A program made the position numbers and the translations under genes. 8,131 bases of DNA from CAYUCY01 sp964443525 (GTDB lineage Bacteria > Pseudomonadota > Alphaproteobacteria > Caedimonadales > Caedimonadaceae). The stretch lies in the NCBI GenBank assembly GCA_964443525.1, contig CAYUCY010000067.1, forward strand, positions 1 through 8,131, read 5' to 3'. Under the pieces are notes generated by a model. That model worked only from the letters and a program-made list of their open reading frames with translations, was not told the DNA's origin and ran no database searches. This document shows positions 1 to 5,668 of this stretch, piece after piece. Positions within the stretch are counted from its first letter, which is position 1. Each line of letters begins with the position of its first letter.

Positions 1-99
1 CTCTAAAACATGGCCAACCTCGGCAAATTCGCTCTCGAGCGTATAATTTGAAATTTGTTTTCTCAGAATCGATGAAATTTCAGCGGGACGCAGTTCCAT
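1..99 (-). CDS. atpA: ATP synthase F1 subunit alpha, N-terminal fragment
   Basis: This is the first 33 codons of the F1 alpha subunit; the gene runs off the left edge. The translation begins MELRPAEISSIL and continues through an ...FAEVGHVLE segment, which matches the start of alphaproteobacterial AtpA (family pattern ME(I/L)RPAEIS..L..QI, then EVG.VL). Alpha forms the non-catalytic nucleotide-binding positions of the F1 hexamer on the cytoplasmic side of the inner membrane. The ATG at 99-97 lies 3 bp after the atpH stop codon. Its ribosome binding site (AAGAGG) sits inside the last codons of atpH, so the two are almost certainly translationally linked in one operon. The Walker A region and all later parts are outside the window. 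Confidence 0.93.
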   Translation of the reverse strand, partial: MELRPAEISSILRKQISNYTLESEFAEVGHVLE

Positions 100-102
100 A
101 AG

Positions 103-636
103 TTAACCTCTTAATTCTTTCCGAAGTTGATTAAGCTGTGACTTGACTGATGTATCAATGAGATAGGGACCGAAACGGACGATAATGCCGCCTATAATCT
201 CAGGATTAATGGTTTCCTTTAGGTCTATTTTTGTGTTTAATTTCTTTTCAATGGCAGAGGTCAGGGATTCTTTTTGGGCTTTGAGGAGTTTTCGAGCTGA
301 AATTACCGAGGCCGTAAGACGATTCTCTCGAGCTTTCAGAAGGTTTTCGAAGGTGTCAATAAATTGGGGCAGAATATTTTTCCGACTGTTCTCGACCAAT
401 ACTCCCAAGAGCTGCATTGTTAAGTTATGGAAAGAGGCCTTTGATGAAATTTCGGAAAAAACAGCGGCCGCATCTTTTTGAGAAATGATCGGAGACTTAA
501 GAAATGACAAAAAAAGCGTATTGATATCTATTATTTTCTTAAGAGAAGTAAGGTCGCGACGAACGGCTTCAAGAACCTTGTGTTCAAGTGCAAGATCCAG
601 GAAGGCTTGCGCATAACGAGAGGCGAGCGTCTTCAT
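103..636 (-). CDS. atpH: ATP synthase F1 subunit delta
   Basis: A 177-residue OSCP/delta protein of normal length for the family. It joins the top of the F1 alpha/beta hexamer to the peripheral stalk (b subunits) of the proton-translocating ATP synthase at the inner membrane. Family marks are the N-terminal helix with SRYAQAFLDLA (residues 6-16), the central region ending in ENRLTASV (about 104-111), and the C-terminal PEIIGGIIVRFG...LIDTSVKSQL block (about 145-168) with the conserved Gly149-Gly150. The ATG at 636 has a GGGAAGGA-type Shine-Dalgarno about 11 bases upstream. atpA follows at once. The preceding minus-strand gene is unrelated to F0, so atpH is probably the first gene of an atpHAGDC operon, the usual alphaproteobacterial arrangement. 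Nothing in the protein looks broken. Confidence 0.95.
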   Translation of the reverse strand: MKTLASRYAQAFLDLALEHKVLEAVRRDLTSLKKIIDINTLFLSFLKSPIISQKDAAAVFSEISSKASFHNLTMQLLGVLVENSRKNILPQFIDTFENLLKARENRLTASVISARKLLKAQKESLTSAIEKKLNTKIDLKETINPEIIGGIIVRFGPYLIDTSVKSQLNQLRKELRG

Positions 637-716
637 GTATCTTTATGTCCTTCCCAAGCTCTTTTTATCGGTGCCCATCCCTTTTTCTTATTTCTCAGTT
701 ATCAAGGGTTTACGTT

Positions 717-744
717 TTTTAACATGCCTACTCCCTTGAGACAA
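717..744 (-). promoter_or_regulatory. Candidate promoter of the atpHA operon
   Basis: In the 152-bp gap upstream of atpH, reading the minus strand, TTGTCT (744-739) and TTAAAA (722-717) are separated by 16 bp. This is a plausible sigma-70-type -35/-10 pair about 80 bp before the atpH ATG. The -10 side reads ATGTTAAAA; a similar ATGTTAAAG occurs at the candidate promoter of the EAL gene. The call rests on pattern only. Other A+T-rich hexamers are present, and read-through from the EAL gene is possible because I see no convincing terminator after it. Confidence 0.3.
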
Positions 745-788
745 GGACTTTTGAGAAAAAAGAGGGCTCTGAGAGGGGAGGGAACGGA

Positions 789-1976
789 TTAAATTCTTGC
801 ATTTAATTTGGGTTCGCCGAAGAGATATCCTTGTCCGAAATCAAGGTGCAGATCGGAGAGATCAAGGAGCTGTTTATCCGTCTCAACTTTTGAGAGAATA
901 AGATCAATGCCGAGGAGATCTGCTTGACTCTTAAGGGCCAGAAGCCTTTGGAAGTCGCTTTCTAGCCGCGTGAAATTCAGGAGAAACAGCGTATCAAGCT
1001 TGATAAAACGGATATATTTTTTCTTGAGTGTAGGAAGATCAAGCTCGATATCTTCAATACCATCCAGAGAAAAATAGCAACCGAAATGATTCAGTTCCTC
1101 AAGGTGCTTATCAATAGCATCCAAACTGCTTAAAAAACGCTTTGCATTCATTTCAAAGACGATATGTTTGGAAAGCTCCGGATGGTCTCCGATGAAATCG
1201 ATAAAACTGTCAACAAAAAAAGCGTCTTGCAAGGTTGCAATCGAGAGGTTGCAGAAGACGGGCACGTGAATTCTTTTTCTTAAGCCGTGACGGATGACTT
1301 GAATGGACCTGAAAAGAAGAGTGTTATCAATGAGTCTGACAAGGGATTCCTCCGTCGCAATGTCTAGGTAATGGTCAGGGAGAAGGATGCTCCCGTTTTG
1401 CGTTCGAATACGAGAAAAGCATTCGAAAAATCTAGGCTTACGTTGAGGAAGACTCACAATCGGCTGGAGCAACATTTCGATCCGGTCGTTCTTGATCGCG
1501 TCTTGCAAAAGAGAGAGAATTTCGCTTCGATCATATTTATTAACGTCTATTTTCTTTTCGCCTTTTGCCTTTTCTGAGATTTCAGGTTCTTCAAAAATCT
1601 CTTGATCTTCGAGAGGCTTATCTTTTTGTGTGGCCGTTATTTTCTCCATAAGGGTTTGTAAGATTTTAATTTCTGCAACAATTTCCGAAGATGCTTCCCT
1701 ATCCAGAGTTTCTTTTGAAGAGGCGGGGGCTTCAGGAAAAGCGGATAACTTTTGTAAGATGAGTTCATTGGTCTTAACGAAGTGATTAATGGCAAGAACA
1801 ATTTTGGAGTGTTGCCTTCGTCGGGTCAGACTCTCATATGTCAAAACTGTTATCATGTAAACCAGGGCCCCGAACATCCAGGCAAAAAGAGCTTGAGAAA
1901 AAGGAAGTAGCGTAAAAACTCCTCCCGTAAAAAGGACGGCGCAGGTTGCCAAAAGAATGAAGTAGGATCTTTTCAA
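789..1976 (-). CDS. Membrane-anchored protein with degenerate EAL domain (TipF-like topology)
   Basis: A 395-residue protein. Two hydrophobic segments (about residues 5-25 and 28-47) are followed by a basic RRR (52-54), so it is probably an inner-membrane hairpin with a cytoplasmic body. A charged, helix-rich linker (about 55-145) leads to an EAL-type domain (about 150-395). Retained positions of the EAL family are Gln171 (LLQPIV), Glu185 (ECF in place of EAL), Asn243, Glu275, Asp305, Lys326-Leu-Asp328 and Gln382 (GQGYLF). Two catalytic positions are lost: the second Asp of DDFG is Gly306, and the glutamate of the EGVE loop is Ser362. Active c-di-GMP phosphodiesterase is therefore unlikely, and a c-di-GMP-binding or scaffold role is more likely. 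Two membrane helices plus linker plus divergent EAL recalls Caulobacter TipF, a c-di-GMP receptor for flagellum assembly, but orthology is inference. The start is TTG, preceded by AGGCGAGG 5 bases away; the next Met (34) would cut off the first helix. Confidence 0.85.
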   Translation of the reverse strand: MKRSYFILLATCAVLFTGGVFTLLPFSQALFAWMFGALVYMITVLTYESLTRRRQHSKIVLAINHFVKTNELILQKLSAFPEAPASSKETLDREASSEIVAEIKILQTLMEKITATQKDKPLEDQEIFEEPEISEKAKGEKKIDVNKYDRSEILSLLQDAIKNDRIEMLLQPIVSLPQRKPRFFECFSRIRTQNGSILLPDHYLDIATEESLVRLIDNTLLFRSIQVIRHGLRKRIHVPVFCNLSIATLQDAFFVDSFIDFIGDHPELSKHIVFEMNAKRFLSSLDAIDKHLEELNHFGCYFSLDGIEDIELDLPTLKKKYIRFIKLDTLFLLNFTRLESDFQRLLALKSQADLLGIDLILSKVETDKQLLDLSDLHLDFGQGYLFGEPKLNARI

Positions 1977-1981
1977 AGATG

Positions 1982-1989
1982 CCTCGCCT
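1982..1989 (-). promoter_or_regulatory. Ribosome binding site supporting the TTG start of the EAL gene
   Basis: On the minus strand AGGCGAGG (1989-1982) lies 5 bases before the TTG at 1976-1974. No ATG or GTG in frame nearby has a comparable site. The first in-frame ATG is codon 34, inside the hydrophobic N-terminus. This site decides the start. Confidence 0.6.
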
Positions 1990-2017
1990 GACTTATCACT
2001 TATCTTTTCTAAAATTA

Positions 2018-2046
2018 CTTTAACATAAGGAGCGATTCTGTCGCAA
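2018..2046 (-). promoter_or_regulatory. Candidate internal promoter before the EAL gene
   Basis: In the 91-bp gap between the receiver gene and the EAL gene, the minus strand reads TTGCGA (2046-2041), 17 bp, then TTAAAG (2023-2018). The -10 side has the same ATGTTAAA core as the atpH candidate. No hairpin terminator is visible in the gap, so the EAL gene could also be read from the receiver promoter. The match is weak and the call is tentative. Confidence 0.25.
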
Positions 2047-2067
2047 ATTTTGGGAGGAAATTAAAAA

Positions 2068-2442
2068 TTAAGTGGCAATCAAGGTTTTGATTTTTTCTTC
2101 AAGCTCTGAGAAGACAATGGGCTTTGTAATGAATCCTTCAGCTCCTGCTTTTTTCGCCAGCAATTTGCTTTCCGAATCTCCATAAGCTGAAATAATCAGG
2201 ATCCTGATGTTCGGGCTGTCTTTTTTGAGTTGCAGCAAGAGTTCAAGCCCGTTCATCTCCGGCATATTCAAATCTGTTAAAACGAGACCGATGTCGGGGT
2301 TTTGGTGAATCACATCCAGCGCACGTGCACCATTCCTAGCAAAAAGAAATTCGTAAATACCGGTCTTTATTTCATTGCGAAATCGCTGTTGAATCAAGAT
2401 ATCCAGATCCGGCTCATCATCCACCATCAGGATTTTTGTCAT
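2068..2442 (-). CDS. Stand-alone CheY-like response regulator receiver
   Basis: A single receiver domain of 124 residues counted from the ATG at 2442, with no output domain. Seen in order: beta-1 ILMVDDEPD with the acidic pair; the phospho-acceptor Asp in VLTDLNMPEMNG; the switch Ser/Thr in LIISAYGD; and the conserved Lys in FITKPI. All residues needed for phosphotransfer and Mg2+ binding are present. Such proteins act through partners, as CheY or DivK do, in the cytoplasm. A GTG 12 bases further upstream (2454) would add MISR, but AGGGTGAT (2457-2450) spans that GTG and sits 7 bases before the ATG. The family also starts MxKILxVDDE, so I prefer the ATG. The gene lies 91 bp upstream of the EAL gene on the same strand and is divergent from the hydrolase at 2615. 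No kinase is nearby, so the partner is unknown. Confidence 0.9.
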   Translation of the reverse strand: MTKILMVDDEPDLDILIQQRFRNEIKTGIYEFLFARNGARALDVIHQNPDIGLVLTDLNMPEMNGLELLLQLKKDSPNIRILIISAYGDSESKLLAKKAGAEGFITKPIVFSELEEKIKTLIAT

Positions 2443-2504
2443 TCTACTTATCACCCTGTTTAAAATAAGACATTTTTATTTTATTACAAGAAGTTAATAA
2501 GTTT

Positions 2505-2533
2505 ACCATATCAGATAGAAAACTCTTTGTCTA
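2505..2533 (-). promoter_or_regulatory. Candidate promoter of the receiver gene
   Basis: Minus strand TAGACA (2533-2528), 17 bp, TATGGT (2510-2505). This gives 5 of 6 matches to TTGACA, 4 of 6 to TATAAT, and ideal spacing, about 60 bp before the ATG. The -35 end overlaps the perfect inverted repeat at 2531-2547, which could therefore act as an operator. A second pair, TTGTAA/TATTTT (2489-2484 and 2467-2462), lies closer but would leave almost no leader. Confidence 0.4.
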
Positions 2534-2547
2534 AAAATAGTTTTTAG
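2531..2547. repeat. Perfect inverted repeat in the divergent promoter region
   Basis: The sequence is CTAAAAATAGTTTTTAG: two 7-base arms, exactly complementary, around a TAG centre. It sits between the divergent receiver and hydrolase genes and overlaps the candidate -35 of the receiver promoter. It has no GC stem and no following T run suited to a terminator, so a protein-binding operator is the more natural reading. A+T-rich DNA does produce such repeats by chance. Confidence 0.4.
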
Positions 2548-2570
2548 GAAAGTGCTTGTTCAGAAATATA

Positions 2571-2579
2571 TGATAAAAT
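2571..2579 (+). promoter_or_regulatory. Candidate extended -10 for the hydrolase gene
   Basis: TGATAAAAT fits an extended -10 (TG, one base, then TAAAAT, 5 of 6 to TATAAT), about 35 bp before the ATG. No good -35 is found at normal spacing (TTGTTC at 2556 is only 12 bp away), which an extended -10 can tolerate. Confidence 0.3.
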
Positions 2580-2614
2580 AAAAATTATAGCATAGGAAAT
2601 CGCAGGGAAGATTC

Positions 2615-3436
2615 ATGGCTATTGAAGTAAAATTTTGGGGTGTTAGAGGATCCAGTCCGTGTTGTTCGCCTGAATATAGCCAGGTCGGAGGACACACGAG
2701 CTGCGTGAGTCTTTATGACGGAGATGATCTCTTGATCTTCGATGCGGGAACGGGGCTATACAACTTGGGGAGGTGGTGTCTTGAAAAAGGTATTCGTCGA
2801 GCCTCTCTTTTTATCAGCCACGCTCATTTTGATCACGTGATCGGACTCCCCTTTTTCGAACCTCTTTGGAGCCCGAACTTTAGGCTTTCCGTCTATTCAA
2901 GCCATTTTAGAGCAAAGGGAGGATTGAAGAACTTTCTGAGTTCTCATCTTTTTAAGGAACCTTTTTTTCCAGATGTTTTTGAAAGATGTGTAGGACTTGA
3001 TCAGATTCTTGATATGGAGACGGAGGTACCGACATTCGTACAAGGGTATGAAGTTTCCTCTATTGCGCTTAATCATCCGGGCGGCTCAAGCGGTTATCGT
3101 GTAACTCGTGGCAGTAAAGTTTGCTCTTATATCACGGATCATGAGTCATGCGAACAGGATGATTTTTCAAGTTTAAGGGATTTCGTGCTCGGATCCGACC
3201 TATTGGTATTTGATGCGACCTTTACAAAAAATGAATATGAGGAGAAGAAGGGGTGGGGGCATTCAACTTGGGAACATGCGGTTCTTCTTGCAAAAGCAGC
3301 CAATGCAAAACGCCTGGCTCTTTTTCATCACGATCCCGCTCATACGGATGAAATTATCTCTGAAATTGAATCTATTTCCAAACTTATCTTTCCTGAAGCT
3401 TTTGCAGCCAAGCAGGGGACGATGATCCGGATTTAA
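2615..3436 (+). CDS. Metallo-beta-lactamase-fold hydrolase (PhnP/RNase Z-like superfamily)
   Basis: A 273-residue cytoplasmic protein without signal peptide. The N-terminal WGVRGSSPC (8-16) and GGHTSC (25-30) are typical of the lactamase_B_2-like hydrolases, usually GGNTSC. Metal ligands are recognisable: HAHFDH (His69, His71, Asp73, His74), His154 in LNHPGG, Asp200 in LVFDATF, and the C-terminal histidines His216 (GWGHST) and His238/239 (LFHHDP). A two-metal phosphodiesterase centre is therefore complete. Relatives cleave phosphodiester bonds in cyclic nucleotides, cyclic phosphates or RNA; the substrate here cannot be told from sequence. The ATG at 2615 has AGGGA 6 bases upstream. The gene diverges from a receiver gene and lies among c-di-GMP genes, suggesting a signalling or nucleotide-related role (inference). 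Its stop codon overlaps the convergent stop of the next gene. Confidence 0.88.
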   Translation: MAIEVKFWGVRGSSPCCSPEYSQVGGHTSCVSLYDGDDLLIFDAGTGLYNLGRWCLEKGIRRASLFISHAHFDHVIGLPFFEPLWSPNFRLSVYSSHFRAKGGLKNFLSSHLFKEPFFPDVFERCVGLDQILDMETEVPTFVQGYEVSSIALNHPGGSSGYRVTRGSKVCSYITDHESCEQDDFSSLRDFVLGSDLLVFDATFTKNEYEEKKGWGHSTWEHAVLLAKAANAKRLALFHHDPAHTDEIISEIESISKLIFPEAFAAKQGTMIRI

Positions 3437-5559
3437 GCTGTTAATTTAAGCTGATCGATCATCATTGTGGGCGGAATAGCCCGCGAAAAGATGAAGCCCT
3501 GAGCCCAGTGAGGCTCGATTGAAGAAATGAATTTCAAATCTTCTTGGGACTCAATGCCTTCATAGATAACCTCGATCCCGAGCTCTTTAGCCAGATATAA
3601 AATGACCTTGATCATTTTTTGACTAAAGATATTTTTGTGAGACTCGTTAATGAGAGAGCGATCTATCTTCAGATAGTCAAAAGAATACCGCATCAACATG
3701 GTAAGGGATGAGCGACCGACACCGAAATCGTCGAGGGCGATCCTGACACCGAGCTTTTTAAGATCATGGATGATAAAAAACATTTTATCGTTGACGGATT
3801 GAACAGCACTTTCCGGAATTTCAAAAATGATTTGAGATTTGGGAAATTTGCAGTCGGCAAGCGCTGCCTGGACATGGAGAACGAAGTCATTCTCCCGCAG
3901 CTGTTTTTCGGCGAGATTGATGCTGATATACCAATTCTTGGCGGCAGGAATCATTTTTTGCCATTCTTCCATCTGCCTTAGACTCTCTCTAACCGCATAC
4001 TTTCCAAGGGCGATGATGAGGTCACTTTCTTGAGCGATGGGAAGAAAATCATCAGGTTGCAAAAGACCATATCTCGGATGATGCCAGCGCATGAGGGATT
4101 CGACGCTTACAATTTTTGTGCTTCTCATATCCAAGATCGGTTGATAGTGGAAAAGAATTTCGTTTCTGTCGAGCGCTTGCTCGAGAGAGGTCTGGAAATC
4201 ATAAAGGGTGTGAGCCGTATGACGCATTTCAGGGCAAAAGAAAGCATATTGGTCTTTACCGTTTGCTTTTGCTTGATAAAGTGCGAAGTCTGCATCTTTC
4301 ATCAGATCTTCAGCCCGAACATAGTCATTATTAATGATTGCGACGCCGATGCTGAGAGAAGGAGTAAAGCTGTGTCCCGAGATGTTAACCTGGGTATGAG
4401 TTTCTTTAAGCAAGCGTTGTGTGAAGTGCTTGACTCCTTCTTCATCTTCGACATTCGTCATTAAGATAATGAACTCGTCCCCCGCAAGGCGAGCAACTGT
4501 ATCGGATTCTCGAGCGCACCTCTGAATTGAGGCTGCGATTGAGCAAAGAAGTTGATCTCCCGCTGCATGTCCCCATTGGTCGTTCACATCCTTGAAGTCG
4601 TCCAAATCAATAAAAATAACGGCAAAATTAATTTTGTCCCGCTTGTAACGAATAAAGGACTGGGTCAATCGCTCCATGAAAAGAATTCGATTCGGAAGTC
4701 CGGTAAGGCTGTCATGGAGTGAATTATGAGAGAGTTGGATTTCAAGGAGCTTTCGGTCATGAATATCTGTTTGCGTGCCTGCAATCCTCAGGACTTTACC
4801 AACTTTGTCTCGGATTGAAGATCCTCTGCAAAGCATCCATCTGTAAAATCCTTGACGGTCTCTGATCCGATATTCGCATTGAATGCTGTCCGAATGACCG
4901 TTGATGTGATTATCGATTGCCGAGGTAAGAGCCCTTAAATCCTCAGGATGCACTCGACCGAACCAAGCTGCCGGGATATTGACGATTTCATCTTCATAGT
5001 AGCCAAGCATTTCTTTCCAGCGTTCAGAATAATAAATTTTATCCTCGGCAAGATCCCAGTCCCAAATCCCGTCGTTGCTGCCTTTTGTGGCGAGATTCAG
5101 GCGCTCAGCCGTTGATTTAATTCTTTGGGTGGCCTTTTCAATCTCTTTTTCCATCGTGGATTCGGTGACGGTCAGCTTGTCTTGAGTGTCCTTGAGCTGA
5201 ATTAGGTTTCTAACCCGTGTGACAAGCTCGAGCCTTTCAACCGGTTTATTGATAAACTCAGTCACCCCCGCATCCAGGCATTCCTTAAAGACTTTTGGAT
5301 CCGTTGAACCAGAGAGAATAATGATGGGGCTGAGCTCGTTCAAGGAAGAGTTTCTTACCGCGCTCGTCAGTTTAGCGCCGTTCATCAGCGGCATATGATA
5401 GTCGAAAATACCGATATCAAAACTGTTTTTTTCAATCCATTCCTTTGCTTCCAAAGGATCTGAAAAAGTAATGTGCGTGATTTCCTGTGCCGTTCGGAGA
5501 GCGCGTGCGATAGACTTAATAATGTTCGGTTCGTCATCGACAATGAGGATTGTTTTCAT
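3433..5559 (-). CDS. REC-PAS-GGDEF-EAL regulator, c-di-GMP synthase/phosphodiesterase (paralogue 1)
   Basis: A 708-residue cytoplasmic protein, numbered from the ATG at 5559. The receiver (1-118) has Asp8/Asp9, phospho-acceptor Asp53, Ser83 and Lys105. A charged, probably coiled-coil linker follows (about 120-155). The PAS/PAC domain (about 155-270) has DGIWDWDL, HPED and the RDRQG...WMLCRG core. The GGDEF domain (about 280-445) has FIDLDDFKDVND and the signature AGDEF (359-363); the RESD inhibitory site ends 5 residues before it (Arg350, Asp353). The EAL domain (about 455-708) has YQP, ESL (Glu487) for EAL, Asn548, Glu580, DDFG (Asp610, Asp611), Lys631, Glu667 and Gln687. All phosphodiesterase metal and catalytic positions are therefore kept; AGDEF is a common, often active variant. 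It could make or degrade c-di-GMP under phosphorylation control. A GTG at 5568 is in frame but lies inside the AGGTGG ribosome site 5 bases before the ATG, so the ATG is preferred. The stop shares TTAA with the hydrolase stop. Confidence 0.93.
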   Translation of the reverse strand: MKTILIVDDEPNIIKSIARALRTAQEITHITFSDPLEAKEWIEKNSFDIGIFDYHMPLMNGAKLTSAVRNSSLNELSPIIILSGSTDPKVFKECLDAGVTEFINKPVERLELVTRVRNLIQLKDTQDKLTVTESTMEKEIEKATQRIKSTAERLNLATKGSNDGIWDWDLAEDKIYYSERWKEMLGYYEDEIVNIPAAWFGRVHPEDLRALTSAIDNHINGHSDSIQCEYRIRDRQGFYRWMLCRGSSIRDKVGKVLRIAGTQTDIHDRKLLEIQLSHNSLHDSLTGLPNRILFMERLTQSFIRYKRDKINFAVIFIDLDDFKDVNDQWGHAAGDQLLCSIAASIQRCARESDTVARLAGDEFIILMTNVEDEEGVKHFTQRLLKETHTQVNISGHSFTPSLSIGVAIINNDYVRAEDLMKDADFALYQAKANGKDQYAFFCPEMRHTAHTLYDFQTSLEQALDRNEILFHYQPILDMRSTKIVSVESLMRWHHPRYGLLQPDDFLPIAQESDLIIALGKYAVRESLRQMEEWQKMIPAAKNWYISINLAEKQLRENDFVLHVQAALADCKFPKSQIIFEIPESAVQSVNDKMFFIIHDLKKLGVRIALDDFGVGRSSLTMLMRYSFDYLKIDRSLINESHKNIFSQKMIKVILYLAKELGIEVIYEGIESQEDLKFISSIEPHWAQGFIFSRAIPPTMMIDQLKLTA

Positions 5560-5564
5560 AGGGC

Positions 5565-5570
5565 CCACCT
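5565..5570 (-). promoter_or_regulatory. Ribosome binding site deciding the start of paralogue 1
   Basis: AGGTGG (5570-5565, minus strand) stands 5 bases before the ATG at 5559. The alternative in-frame GTG start (5568-5566) would lie within this site and has no good site of its own. Confidence 0.65.
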
Positions 5571-5590
5571 GTCGTTTTATAAGGTTCTAT

Positions 5591-5607
5591 TTATATTCAA
5601 GATATAA
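5591..5607. repeat. Perfect A+T-rich inverted repeat upstream of paralogue 1
   Basis: The sequence is TTATATTCAAGATATAA: 6-base arms (TTATAT/ATATAA), exactly complementary, around 5 bases. It lies 31 bp before the ATG, in or just after the likely promoter, where an operator would be expected. It has no T run and is too weak for a terminator. Chance occurrence in A+T-rich DNA is quite possible. Confidence 0.3.
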
Positions 5608-5632
5608 CATCGAACGGTTATAAAAGAGTTAA
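5604..5632 (-). promoter_or_regulatory. Candidate promoter of paralogue 1
   Basis: In the 109-bp gap between the two paralogues, the minus strand reads TTAACT (5632-5627), 17 bp, TGTTAT (5609-5604). TATAAC at 5622-5617 is an alternative -10 but lacks a good -35. The gap has no solid terminator, so co-transcription from paralogue 2 also remains possible. Confidence 0.22.
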
Positions 5633-5668
5633 CGTACAAAAAAATAATTATCCAATTTAAAATTAGTT

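Noticed and set aside
185..481. Plus-strand open frame of 98 codons across atpH.
   Set aside because: It lies fully inside the opposite strand of a certain gene and has a composition typical of a reverse-frame shadow.
733..745. Small hairpin CCTTG-AGA-CAAGG in the gap before atpH as terminator or attenuator.
   Set aside because: It has a five-base-pair stem with a tight loop. On the minus strand no T run follows it, and on the plus strand there is no gene to terminate.
580..792. Plus-strand open frame of 70 codons spanning the start of atpH and the gap upstream of it.
   Set aside because: It is antisense to the atpH 5' end, has no convincing ribosome site, and its translation shows no recognisable domain or family feature.
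2443..2454. Longer receiver protein starting at the GTG at 2454.
   Set aside because: The GTG lies inside the likely ribosome site of the downstream ATG, and the added residues (MISR) are not part of the receiver fold.
4030..4464. Plus-strand open frame of 144 codons inside paralogue 1.
   Set aside because: It is antisense to the GGDEF/EAL coding region, whose minus-strand frame has every expected motif. The plus-strand translation resembles no family, so it is a shadow.
5628..5668. Possible terminator after paralogue 2: minus-strand A+T-rich repeat AATTGGATAATT followed by seven T's.
   Set aside because: The stem is only four A-T pairs; without a GC stem it is unlikely to terminate.
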